Below, in pieces: positions 1-6,078 of a stretch of DNA of 9,897 bases. This DNA comes from an uncultured Clostridia bacterium. GTDB taxonomy: Bacteria > Bacillota > Clostridia > Oscillospirales > Oscillospiraceae. The first letter of the stretch is position 1. Each line of letters starts with the position of its first letter. The position numbers and the translations under genes are program-made. Location of the stretch: the NCBI GenBank assembly GCA_938049125.1, contig CALICR010000175.1, positions 1-9,897 on the forward strand, written 5' to 3'. The notes beneath the pieces are model-generated. The model had not been told where the DNA came from. It did not search any database and saw only the letters and a program-made list of their open reading frames with translations.

Positions 1-1
1 C

Positions 2-721
2 GCAGGTCCGGCCTTCGAGGGCGGCGACATCTCCTGCGGGATGCGCGCCACCGACGGCGCCATCGAGAGCTGCACCATTGACCCCAAGACCATGGAGCCG
101 ACCTTCGGCATCATCGGCCCCGAGGGCCAGAAGCCCGTGGGCCTCTGCGGCTCCGGCATCATCGACCTCATCGCCGCCCTCTACCGCTGCCGCATCATCA
201 CGGCCAAGGGCATCTTCTGCCGCGAGGGCAAGCGCGTCGCCCATGACCACCACGGCTGCGGCCGCTACATCCTGGCCACACCCGAGGAATCGGCCACGGG
301 CCGCGAGATCTCCCTCAACGAGGTGGACATCGACAACTTCATCCGCGCCAAGGGCGCCATCTTCTCCGCCATCCAGACCATGCTCTCCTCCATTGACATG
401 GACGTCTCCATGATCGACGACGTCTACGTCGCGGGCGGCATCGGCTCCGGCATCAACATGGGCAACGCCGTCACCATCGGCATGTTCCCGGACATCCCGC
501 TGGAGAAGTTCCACTACATCGGCAACTCCTCGCTGTCCGGCGCCTATGCCATGGTCCTCTCCGACGAGGCCCGGGACAAGGTCCACGAGGTGGCCCGCAA
601 CATGACCTACCTGGAGCTGAGCACCACCCCCGGCTATATGGACGAGTTCGTGGCCGCCTGCTTCATCCCGCACACCAACAGCGCCATTTTCCCCAACTGC
701 AAGCAGGAGGACATCGGATGA
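2..721 (+). CDS. ASKHA-domain (RACo-like) corrinoid activation protein, 3' part only
   Basis: The reading frame is open from base 2, so the 5' end lies outside the window; about 239 C-terminal residues remain. The fragment opens with AGPAFEGGDISCGM (from base 2), followed by GLCGSGIIDL (140-169) and AGGIGSG (431-451), then an IGNSSLSGA block. These are the glycine-rich nucleotide-binding blocks of the ASKHA domain in RACo-type reductive activators of corrinoid iron-sulfur proteins (DUF4445 class). Full-length family members carry an N-terminal 2Fe-2S ferredoxin domain and use ATP to help reduce inactive Co(II) corrinoid to Co(I); that N-terminal part is not visible here. The ATG at 41 is internal, because conserved sequence precedes it. 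The stop codon overlaps the start of the DUF3786 gene by 4 nt, so the two are probably translationally coupled. Family assignment is fairly secure; the specific corrinoid partner is unknown. Confidence 0.85.
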   Translation, partial: AGPAFEGGDISCGMRATDGAIESCTIDPKTMEPTFGIIGPEGQKPVGLCGSGIIDLIAALYRCRIITAKGIFCREGKRVAHDHHGCGRYILATPEESATGREISLNEVDIDNFIRAKGAIFSAIQTMLSSIDMDVSMIDDVYVAGGIGSGINMGNAVTIGMFPDIPLEKFHYIGNSSLSGAYAMVLSDEARDKVHEVARNMTYLELSTTPGYMDEFVAACFIPHTNSAIFPNCKQEDIG

Positions 722-1347
722 ACCGCACGCCCGAGACCGTAGAGAACAACAAGGAGGAGGTGCCCTTCCGGCACTACTGCGACCGCTTCCGCGCCCTGGA
801 CCCGAAGGAGGCGGCGGCGCGCTGCGCCGTGCCCTTCGACGGGAAGGAATTCCGCGTGACGCTGCTGGACACCGAGTACCGCCTTTCCTGGCCCGAATTT
901 GCCATCGCCACCGATTCCGGCGAGGGCCTGGCCCTCACGAAGCTGCCCATGCAGACCTTCCTGATGCGCTACCTGCTGGAGGGCAAGGCGGCCCCGGCGA
1001 GCGAGAATTTCCTGACCTTCCGGGAAATGCCCTGGGGTGAGGTCTACGTCCAGCCCTTCACGGGCCGCTGCCTGACCCGCGCCGCCTTCACCTTCGGCAC
1101 GCGGCTGCAAAAGTTCTGCGCCGGGGCCGAGGCCCTGGGCGGCATCCCCGGCGGCCACGGTGACGCGTCCTATTGCTTCACGCTGCTGGGCGCGTACCGC
1201 ATGGAGATCATCGTCTGGGAGGGCGACGACGAGTTCCCACCCAACAGCCAGATCCTCTATTCGGACAACTTTGTGGGCGGCTTCTCCGCCGAAGACCGCG
1301 TCGTGGCCGGAGATATCCTCATCACGGCCATCAAAAGCAAAATGTAA
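718..1347 (+). CDS. DUF3786 domain-containing protein
   Basis: A 209-residue soluble protein with no signal peptide or membrane segment. An AGGAGG site (705-710) lies 7 nt before the ATG, and the ATGA overlap with the upstream ASKHA gene indicates coupling. The C-terminal half has the pattern I associate with DUF3786: GDASYCFTLLG, then an IIVWEGDDEFPPNSQILY stretch, then DNFVGGFSAEDRV. Biochemical function of the family is not established to my knowledge. Its members recur beside corrinoid activators and corrinoid methyltransferase genes, so a helper role in corrinoid/methyl-transfer metabolism is inferred from context only. The length is normal for a stand-alone member, and nothing looks broken. 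Confidence 0.8.
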   Translation: MNRTPETVENNKEEVPFRHYCDRFRALDPKEAAARCAVPFDGKEFRVTLLDTEYRLSWPEFAIATDSGEGLALTKLPMQTFLMRYLLEGKAAPASENFLTFREMPWGEVYVQPFTGRCLTRAAFTFGTRLQKFCAGAEALGGIPGGHGDASYCFTLLGAYRMEIIVWEGDDEFPPNSQILYSDNFVGGFSAEDRVVAGDILITAIKSKM

Positions 1348-1362
1348 GTTATAAAAATAGCA

Positions 1363-1386
1363 GGTGCGGCCCGTCCGGGCCGCACC
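1363..1386 (+). other. Perfect intergenic hairpin without a U-tract
   Basis: A perfect 10-bp GC-rich stem (GGTGCGGCCC at 1363-1372 with its complement at 1377-1386) closes a 4-nt loop in the 60-bp gap between the DUF3786 gene and the trigger-factor-like gene. No T-run follows directly: the next bases are GTCATAATC and then the GGAGGAA ribosome site at 1396-1402. It is therefore not a classical intrinsic terminator. It could stabilise the upstream mRNA 3' end or partly attenuate read-through. Confidence 0.6.
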
Positions 1387-1407
1387 GTCATAATCGGAGG
1401 AATTTTT

Positions 1408-2367
1408 ATGCCCTTTACCTACCGCGGCCTCAAGGCCGACCTCTCCCGCCACCGCGTCCAGGACGCCGAGGTGGACCGCCAGCTGGAGCGACTGCGCCAG
1501 CAGACCCCGAAGATCACCCCCATCCTGGACCGTCCCGCCCAGCAGGGCGACGAGCTGCTGCTGGACTACGCGGGCTTCTGCGACGGCAATCAGTTCGAGG
1601 GCGGCACCGCCGAGCGCCAGACCCTGGTCCTCGGCAGCGGGACCTTCATCCCCGGCTTCGAGGAGCAGCTCCTCGGCGCGCGCCCCGGCGAGGCCGTGAC
1701 GGTCCGCGTCACCTTCCCGGCCCAGTACCCCGCGGCGGAGCTGGCGGGCAAGGCCGCGGAGTTCCGCTGCACCGTCCACGAGATCCGCGAGAAATCCGCC
1801 TACGAGCTGGGCGACGAATTCGCCCAGGCCGTCGGCCAGTGCGCCACCCTCGAGGAGATGCGTGAGCACCTGCGCCGCAGCCTCCAGGACTACTCCGACG
1901 AGCGCGGCGAGCTGGACCTCCAGGACCGCCTCATCCGCGCCGCCGCCGCCACGCTGGAGGATTTCGCCCCGGACAAGGCCGCCGTGGACGCTGCCGTGGA
2001 GGACCAGATGGAGACCCTCCGCGCCCAGCTGGCCCGCCAGGGCCTCACGGTGGAGATGTACTGCAAATTTATGAACACCACCGAGGACCAGCTCCGCACC
2101 GACGCCCGGCCCGAGGCCGAGGAGGTCCTGCGCGTCCAGGCCGCCGTCCGCCGCATCGCCGAGCTGGAGCACCTGGAGGCGAGCCAGGAGGACATCGCCG
2201 CCGCCTGCGCCGACATCTGCCGCCGCAACGGCATGACCATGGAGCAGCTGCGCCCCCACTACGACGCCGCCTTCGAGGCCGCCGTCGTCCGCACGGTGCT
2301 GACAAAGAAGGCCATGCAGCTGGTCCGCGACGCCGCCTCCGTCGCCGAGACCGTAAGCCAAGCCTGA
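1408..2367 (+). CDS. Trigger-factor-like FKBP-type peptidyl-prolyl isomerase lacking the ribosome-binding domain
   Basis: A 319-residue cytosolic chaperone/isomerase-like protein. Residues 1-40 match the linker that follows the N-domain in trigger factor (TYRGLKADL..., then an EVDRQLERLRQQ helix). Residues about 42-128 form the FKBP-type PPIase domain, with DELLLDYAGFCDG, LGSGTFIPGFEEQLLGARPG (75-94) and VTFPAQYPAAELAGK. Residues 130-310 are the helical SurA-like C-domain, which cradles substrates in the family. Canonical trigger factor is about 430 residues and begins with a ribosome-docking domain; that domain is absent. The frame upstream of the ATG runs straight into the DUF3786 stop codon (1345-1347), and a GGAGGAA site (1396-1402) serves this ATG, so the short form is real rather than a mis-called start. 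It probably acts on folding clients without docking at the ribosome exit tunnel, and is likely a paralogue of a full tig elsewhere. Confidence 0.85.
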   Translation: MPFTYRGLKADLSRHRVQDAEVDRQLERLRQQTPKITPILDRPAQQGDELLLDYAGFCDGNQFEGGTAERQTLVLGSGTFIPGFEEQLLGARPGEAVTVRVTFPAQYPAAELAGKAAEFRCTVHEIREKSAYELGDEFAQAVGQCATLEEMREHLRRSLQDYSDERGELDLQDRLIRAAAATLEDFAPDKAAVDAAVEDQMETLRAQLARQGLTVEMYCKFMNTTEDQLRTDARPEAEEVLRVQAAVRRIAELEHLEASQEDIAAACADICRRNGMTMEQLRPHYDAAFEAAVVRTVLTKKAMQLVRDAASVAETVSQA

Positions 2368-2397
2368 GAATTTACCAAAAATAGCCCCTTGTACGAC

Positions 2398-2439
2398 AAT
2401 GCCGCTCCGCGTCCGCGCGGAAGCGGCATTTGTTTTTTT
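2398..2439 (+). terminator. Strong intrinsic terminator after the trigger-factor-like gene
   Basis: AATGCCGCT (2398-2406) pairs with AGCGGCATT (2422-2430), and an inner CCGCG/CGCGG stem (2407-2411 with 2416-2420) continues it past a single bulged A. The loop is 4 nt, giving 14 bp in all. TGTTTTTTT follows at 2431-2439. It separates the upstream transcript from the fhs promoter. Confidence 0.92.
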
Positions 2440-2495
2440 CATAAGCAGCTTCCGGAAAAGTATGAAAAAATTGCCATTTTTTTTACTAATTTTTG

Positions 2496-2524
2496 TTGAC
2501 TTGGTTCGGCTTCGGTGCTACAAT
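2496..2524 (+). promoter_or_regulatory. Sigma-A-type promoter of the fhs operon
   Basis: TTGACT (-35, 2496-2501), a 17-bp spacer, then TACAAT (-10, 2519-2524): one mismatch to consensus in each box. The preceding bases 2465-2495 are A/T-rich with T-runs and could act as an UP element. Transcription would start near 2531, giving a leader of about 120 nt before the fhs ATG. The upstream terminator makes this the likely sole promoter for fhs-fchA-folD-channel. Confidence 0.88.
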
Positions 2525-2530
2525 GCGGAT

Positions 2531-2654
2531 GTACCGATAAAACATTATCGATATCGGCGCTGGAAGACGCGGACGTATGATGCGCAGCGCCGCAAAAAAC
2601 ATTCGTCTTCCCCGGGGGTGGTGAAAGATCCCGGGAGACAAGGAGGAAATTTCT
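2531..2654 (+). promoter_or_regulatory. Structured 5' leader of fhs, candidate cis-regulatory RNA
   Basis: The leader carries several strong stems. Stem A pairs CGGCGCTG (2555-2562) with CAGCGCCG (2585-2592). Stem B pairs GGAAGACG (2562-2569) with CGTCTTCC (2604-2611). Because B's 5' arm follows A's 5' arm and its 3' arm follows A's 3' arm, A and B together would make a pseudoknot, with an A-rich joining strand (2593-2603). Stem C pairs GTCT (2605-2608) with AGAC (2636-2639), then CCCGGGG (2611-2617) with TCCCGGG (2629-2635), and uses the same bases as B's 3' arm, so B and C exclude each other. A small 5' stem pairs CGATA (2535-2539) with TATCG (2546-2550). The ribosome site AAGGAGG (2640-2646) starts directly after stem C. 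I recognise no ZTP, THF, glycine, SAM or T-box consensus. The structure is read by eye; the regulatory role is inference. Confidence 0.5.
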
Positions 2655-4466
2655 ATGGCAATCGAATTCAAGGAAGGCAGATACACCGATCCCGCAACCG
2701 GAAGAGTCACGCTGGACCCCACCGTTTATAAGGACTGGCAGATCGCAGAGGAAGCCGAAAAAACGCTCCCCTCTGTGGATTATTTCCGTGAAAAGCTTGG
2801 CCTGCTGCCCGAGGAGATCATCCCCTACGGCAAGACCCCGAAGATCGATTTCATCAAGGTCATGAACCGCCTGAAGGATAAGCCCGACGGCAAGTTCATT
2901 GAAGTTACCGCCATCACCCCCACCCCCCTGGGTGAAGGCAAGTCCACCACCTCCCTCGGCCTCATCGAAGGCCTCGGCAAGCTGGGCAAGAACGTCGGCG
3001 GCTGCCTGCGTCAGCCCTCCGGCGGCCCGACCATGAACGTCAAGGGCACCGCCGCCGGCGGCGGCAACGCTCTGCTGATGCCCATGACCGAGTTCTCCCT
3101 GGGCCTCACCGGCGACATCAACGACATCATGAACGCCCACAACCTGGCCATGGTCGCCCTGAACGCCCGCATGCAGCATGAGCGCAACTACGACGACGAG
3201 CAGCTGGCCAAGCGCGGCCTCAAGCGCCTGGACATCGACCCCAAGCGCGTCGAGATGGGCTGGGTCCTCGACTTCTGCGCCCAGGGCCTGCGCAACATCA
3301 TCATGGGCATCGGCGGCCCGAAGGACGGCTACCTGATGGAGTCCAAGTTCGGCATCGCCGTCGGCTCCGAGCTCATGGCCATCCTGGCCGTCGCCCGGGA
3401 CCTGAAGGACCTGCGTGAGCGCATCGGCAAGATCGTCGTGGCCTACAGCCGCAGCGGCGAGCCCGTCACCACCGAGGACCTCGAGGTTGCCGGCGCCATG
3501 ACCGCCTGGATGCGGAACACCATCAACCCCACCATGTGCTACTCCGTCGAGCATCAGCCCGTGCTGATCCACGCCGGCCCCTTTGCCAACATCGCCATCG
3601 GTCAGTCCTCCGTCATCGGCGACCGTCTGGCTCTCAAGCTCTTCGACTACCACGTCACCGAGTCCGGCTTCGCCGCCGACATCGGCTTTGAGAAGTTCTG
3701 GAACGTCAAGTGCCGCCTGTCCGGCCTGACCCCGAACGTCTCCGTCCTGGTTGCCACCATCCGTGCGCTGAAGATGCACGGCGGCGGTCCCGCCGTCGTC
3801 GCCGGCCGCCCGCTGCCCAAGGAGTACACCGAGGAGAACCTCGAGCTGCTCGAGAAGGGCTGCGAGAACCTGTTCCACCACGTGGCCACCATCAAGAAGT
3901 CCGGCATCGTTCCCGTCGTCTGCATCAACCAGTTCTACACCGACACGGATAACGAGATTGCCCTCATCCGCAAGCTCTGCAAGGAGCACGGCGTCCGCTG
4001 CGCCCTCTCCAACCACTGGAGATACGGCGGCGAAGGCGCCATCGAGCTGGCCGAGACCGTCATCGACGCCTGCAACGAGAAGAACGAGATCAAGTTCCTC
4101 TACCCGCTGGAGATGCCCCTGCGCCAGAGAGTCGAGCTCATCGCCAAGGAAGTCTACGGCGCCGACGGCGTTGACTGGGCGCCCCTGGCCCTCGAGAAGG
4201 CGAAGCGCTTCGAGTCCGACCCGAAGTACGCCGACTACTGCACCATGATGGTCAAGACCCACCTCAGCCTGAGCCACGAGCCTTCCTGGAAGGGTGTCCC
4301 GAAGAACTGGCGTCTGCCCATCCGCGACATCCTGGAGTACGGCGGCGCGAAGTTCCTCTGCCCGATGGCCGGCACCATCTCCATGATGCCCGGCACCAGC
4401 TCCGATCCGGCCTACCGCCGCATCGACATCGACACCACCACCGGCGAGGTCTCCGGCCTGTTCTGA
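2655..4466 (+). CDS. fhs: Formate--tetrahydrofolate ligase (10-formyl-THF synthetase)
   Basis: This enzyme joins formate to tetrahydrofolate using ATP, giving 10-formyl-THF, ADP and phosphate; it is the cytosolic entry of formate into folate C1 metabolism and the Wood-Ljungdahl methyl branch. The 603-residue product has the P-loop ITPTPLGEGKSTT (87-99), the RQPSGGPTMNVKG block (119-131), FSLGLTGDI (147-155), HAGPFANIAIGQSS (307-320) and the family signature VATIRALKMHGG (366-377). The C-terminal GTISMMPGTSSDPAYRRIDI is also typical. It is longer than the classic clostridial enzyme (about 555-560 residues) and belongs to the roughly 590-600-residue subtype, with an extended N-terminus and a modified glycine loop (GTAAGGGNA rather than GGAAGGGYA). 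AAGGAGG at 2640-2646 fixes the start. It heads an operon with fchA, folD and a formate channel gene, behind a strong promoter and a structured leader. Confidence 0.97.
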   Translation: MAIEFKEGRYTDPATGRVTLDPTVYKDWQIAEEAEKTLPSVDYFREKLGLLPEEIIPYGKTPKIDFIKVMNRLKDKPDGKFIEVTAITPTPLGEGKSTTSLGLIEGLGKLGKNVGGCLRQPSGGPTMNVKGTAAGGGNALLMPMTEFSLGLTGDINDIMNAHNLAMVALNARMQHERNYDDEQLAKRGLKRLDIDPKRVEMGWVLDFCAQGLRNIIMGIGGPKDGYLMESKFGIAVGSELMAILAVARDLKDLRERIGKIVVAYSRSGEPVTTEDLEVAGAMTAWMRNTINPTMCYSVEHQPVLIHAGPFANIAIGQSSVIGDRLALKLFDYHVTESGFAADIGFEKFWNVKCRLSGLTPNVSVLVATIRALKMHGGGPAVVAGRPLPKEYTEENLELLEKGCENLFHHVATIKKSGIVPVVCINQFYTDTDNEIALIRKLCKEHGVRCALSNHWRYGGEGAIELAETVIDACNEKNEIKFLYPLEMPLRQRVELIAKEVYGADGVDWAPLALEKAKRFESDPKYADYCTMMVKTHLSLSHEPSWKGVPKNWRLPIRDILEYGGAKFLCPMAGTISMMPGTSSDPAYRRIDIDTTTGEVSGLF

Positions 4467-4484
4467 TCCCTCATTTCCACCAAG

Positions 4485-4514
4485 ATGGGGCGGCGACTTC
4501 CGCCGCCCCATTTT
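4485..4514 (+). terminator. Hairpin with short T-tract between fhs and fchA (likely attenuator)
   Basis: ATGGGGCGGCG (4485-4495) pairs perfectly with CGCCGCCCCAT (4501-4511) around a 5-nt loop, and only four T residues (4511-4514) follow before CC. The stem is strong but the U-tract is short. Because fchA follows 27 nt later without a clear promoter of its own, this is probably a leaky terminator or mRNA-stabilising hairpin that lowers fchA-folD-channel expression relative to fhs. Confidence 0.65.
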
Positions 4515-4540
4515 CCGATGTTTGACAGGAGAATATACTT

Positions 4541-5155
4541 ATGGATTTTACGAAGAATTCCTGCCGTGATTTTGTTGCGGTTCTGGCATCCAATGAGCCG
4601 GTCCCCGGCGGCGGCGGCGCGGCGGCGCTGGTCGGCGCCATCGGCACGGCGCTTGGCAATATGGTCGGCTCCCTGACCGTGGGCAAGAAGAAGTATGCCG
4701 CGGTCGAGGAGGAGATCGTCGCCCTCAAGAAAAAGTCCGACGCCCTCCAGACCGAGCTGCTCGATCAGGTTCCTGCCGACGCCGAGGGCTTCGCCCCCCT
4801 GGCCAAGGCCTACGGCATCCCGAAGGACGATCCCACCCGGGATGCGGTGCTTGAGGAAGCTACGCTGACTGCGTGCAAGGTCCCGATGCGCATCATGGAG
4901 CTGTGCTGCGAGGCCATCGACGTCATCGCCGTCTTTGCGGAAAAGGGCTCCCGGCTGGCGGTCTCCGACGCGGGCTGCGGCGCGGTCTGCTGCAAGGCGG
5001 CCCTCCAGGCGGCCTCTCTCAACGTGTTCATCAACACGAAGAGCCTCAAGAACCGCGAGAAAGCCGAAACGCTGAACAAGAAGACCAACGAGATGCTGGA
5101 TACCTACTGCGCCAAGGCCGACGCGATCTTCGCCGCCGTGCGCGCGAATTTCTGA
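4541..5155 (+). CDS. fchA: Methenyltetrahydrofolate cyclohydrolase (cyclodeaminase/cyclohydrolase family)
   Basis: A 204-residue soluble enzyme of the FTCD-cyclodeaminase fold family. It interconverts 10-formyl-THF and 5,10-methenyl-THF, the step between Fhs and FolD. Visible hallmarks are PVPGGGGAAAL (20-30), the DAEGFAPLAKAYGIPK stretch (80-95), the ATLTACKVP helix (107-115) and SDAGCGAVCCKAAL (142-155), followed by NVFINTKSL. The length matches stand-alone FchA proteins. The start is fixed by AGGAGA (4527-4532), 8 nt before the ATG. It lies between fhs and folD, and since this FolD appears to lack cyclohydrolase residues, FchA is likely the only cyclohydrolase in this pathway. Confidence 0.93.
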   Translation: MDFTKNSCRDFVAVLASNEPVPGGGGAAALVGAIGTALGNMVGSLTVGKKKYAAVEEEIVALKKKSDALQTELLDQVPADAEGFAPLAKAYGIPKDDPTRDAVLEEATLTACKVPMRIMELCCEAIDVIAVFAEKGSRLAVSDAGCGAVCCKAALQAASLNVFINTKSLKNREKAETLNKKTNEMLDTYCAKADAIFAAVRANF

Positions 5156-5173
5156 GAGGGGAAGGAACATAGA

Positions 5174-6049
5174 ATGGCAAAGCAGCTGCTTGCAAAGGAA
5201 GTCACGGCCGCCATGGTCGAAAAGCTCCAGGCGCGCGTCGCCGCGCTGAAGGAGAAGGGCGTCACGCCCACGCTGGGCATCATCCGCTGCGGCGAGAACC
5301 CGTCCGACCTCAGCTATGAGCGCGGCGCAACGAAGCGCGCCGAGGAGATCGGCGTCGCCGTCGAGAAGATCGTCCTCCCCGAGGACATCACGAAGGAAGC
5401 CCTCATCGCCAAGATCGAGGAGATCAACAAAAACGACGCCATCCACGGCGTTCTCATGTTCCGCCCCCTGCCGAAGCATCTCAAGGCGGATCAGGACGAG
5501 ATCTGCAATCATCTCGTCGCATCGAAGGACATCGACTGCATGACCGACCTCTCCAACGCCGGCGTGTTCACGGGCAAGAAGCTGGGCTTTGAGCCCTGCA
5601 CCGCCTGCGCCTGCATGGAGATCCTGGACCACTATGGCATCGAGCTGAAGGGCAAGAACGCCGTCGTCATCGGCCGCAGCCTCGTTATCGGCAAGCCGGT
5701 CGCCATGATGCTCATGGCAAAGAACGCCACCGTCACCATCTGCCACACCAAGACCGTCAACGTGCCTGAGATCACCCGCCGCGCCGACATCATCGTCTCC
5801 GCCGCCGGCGTGCTCGGCTCCCTGACGAAGGAATACGTCCGCCCCGGCCAGATCGTCATCGACGTCTCCATGAACTGGGATCCCGAGAAGGTCACCGCCA
5901 AGGGCAAGGGCGGCATGGCGGGCGACGCCGTGTTCGCTGAGGTCGAGCCCATCGTGGACGCCATTACTCCGGTGCCCGGCGGCGTCGGCGGCGTCACGAA
6001 CGTCGTGCTGATCGGTCACGTCGTTGAGGCGGCGGAGCGCACCCTGTAA
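5174..6049 (+). CDS. folD: Methylenetetrahydrofolate dehydrogenase, FolD family, probably monofunctional
   Basis: FolD-family enzyme of 291 residues that interconverts 5,10-methenyl- and 5,10-methylene-THF with NAD(P)H. The N-terminal catalytic domain covers about residues 1-140. The Rossmann domain follows, with VVIGRSLVIGKPVAMML (164-180) and CHTKT (190-194), and the C-terminal TPVPGGVGGVTN closes the cleft. Two residues classical FolD needs for cyclohydrolase activity are changed. The YxxxK motif reads YERGA (48-52), placing Ala52 where the lysine should be, and the usual VQLPLP reads MFRPLP (95-100), placing Phe96 where the glutamine should be. The active-site aspartate is kept (Asp121 in KDIDCM). 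This suggests dehydrogenase only, consistent with fchA next door. The ribosome site GGGGAAGGAA (5158-5167) lies 18 nt after the fchA stop. Cofactor preference cannot be read with confidence. Confidence 0.93.
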   Translation: MAKQLLAKEVTAAMVEKLQARVAALKEKGVTPTLGIIRCGENPSDLSYERGATKRAEEIGVAVEKIVLPEDITKEALIAKIEEINKNDAIHGVLMFRPLPKHLKADQDEICNHLVASKDIDCMTDLSNAGVFTGKKLGFEPCTACACMEILDHYGIELKGKNAVVIGRSLVIGKPVAMMLMAKNATVTICHTKTVNVPEITRRADIIVSAAGVLGSLTKEYVRPGQIVIDVSMNWDPEKVTAKGKGGMAGDAVFAEVEPIVDAITPVPGGVGGVTNVVLIGHVVEAAERTL

Positions 6050-6078
6050 GCGCCTTTTCTAAGAAAGGAGAGATCGTT

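Noticed and set aside
41..721. ATG at 41 as the start of the first gene
   Set aside because: Conserved ASKHA sequence (AGPAFEGGDISCG) is read in frame from base 2, so this is an internal methionine of a gene cut by the window edge.
1327..1355. TATAAA at 1350-1355 as a promoter for the trigger-factor-like gene
   Set aside because: No TTGACA-like element lies 16-18 bp upstream (the bases there read about GCCATC), so it is not supported.
2531..2654. Assignment of the fhs leader to ZTP, THF or T-box families
   Set aside because: The ZTP CCGCCTGGGC core and the THF-riboswitch core are absent. GGGTGG at 2616-2621 recalls a T-box, but ACCGCG does not follow and no aminoacyl or transport gene is downstream.
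4522..4550. TTGACA before fchA as an internal promoter
   Set aside because: At 17-bp spacing the -10 would be ATTTTA inside the coding region, and the better-looking TATACT at 4534-4539 is only 6 bp away. The hexamer is probably chance next to the ribosome site.
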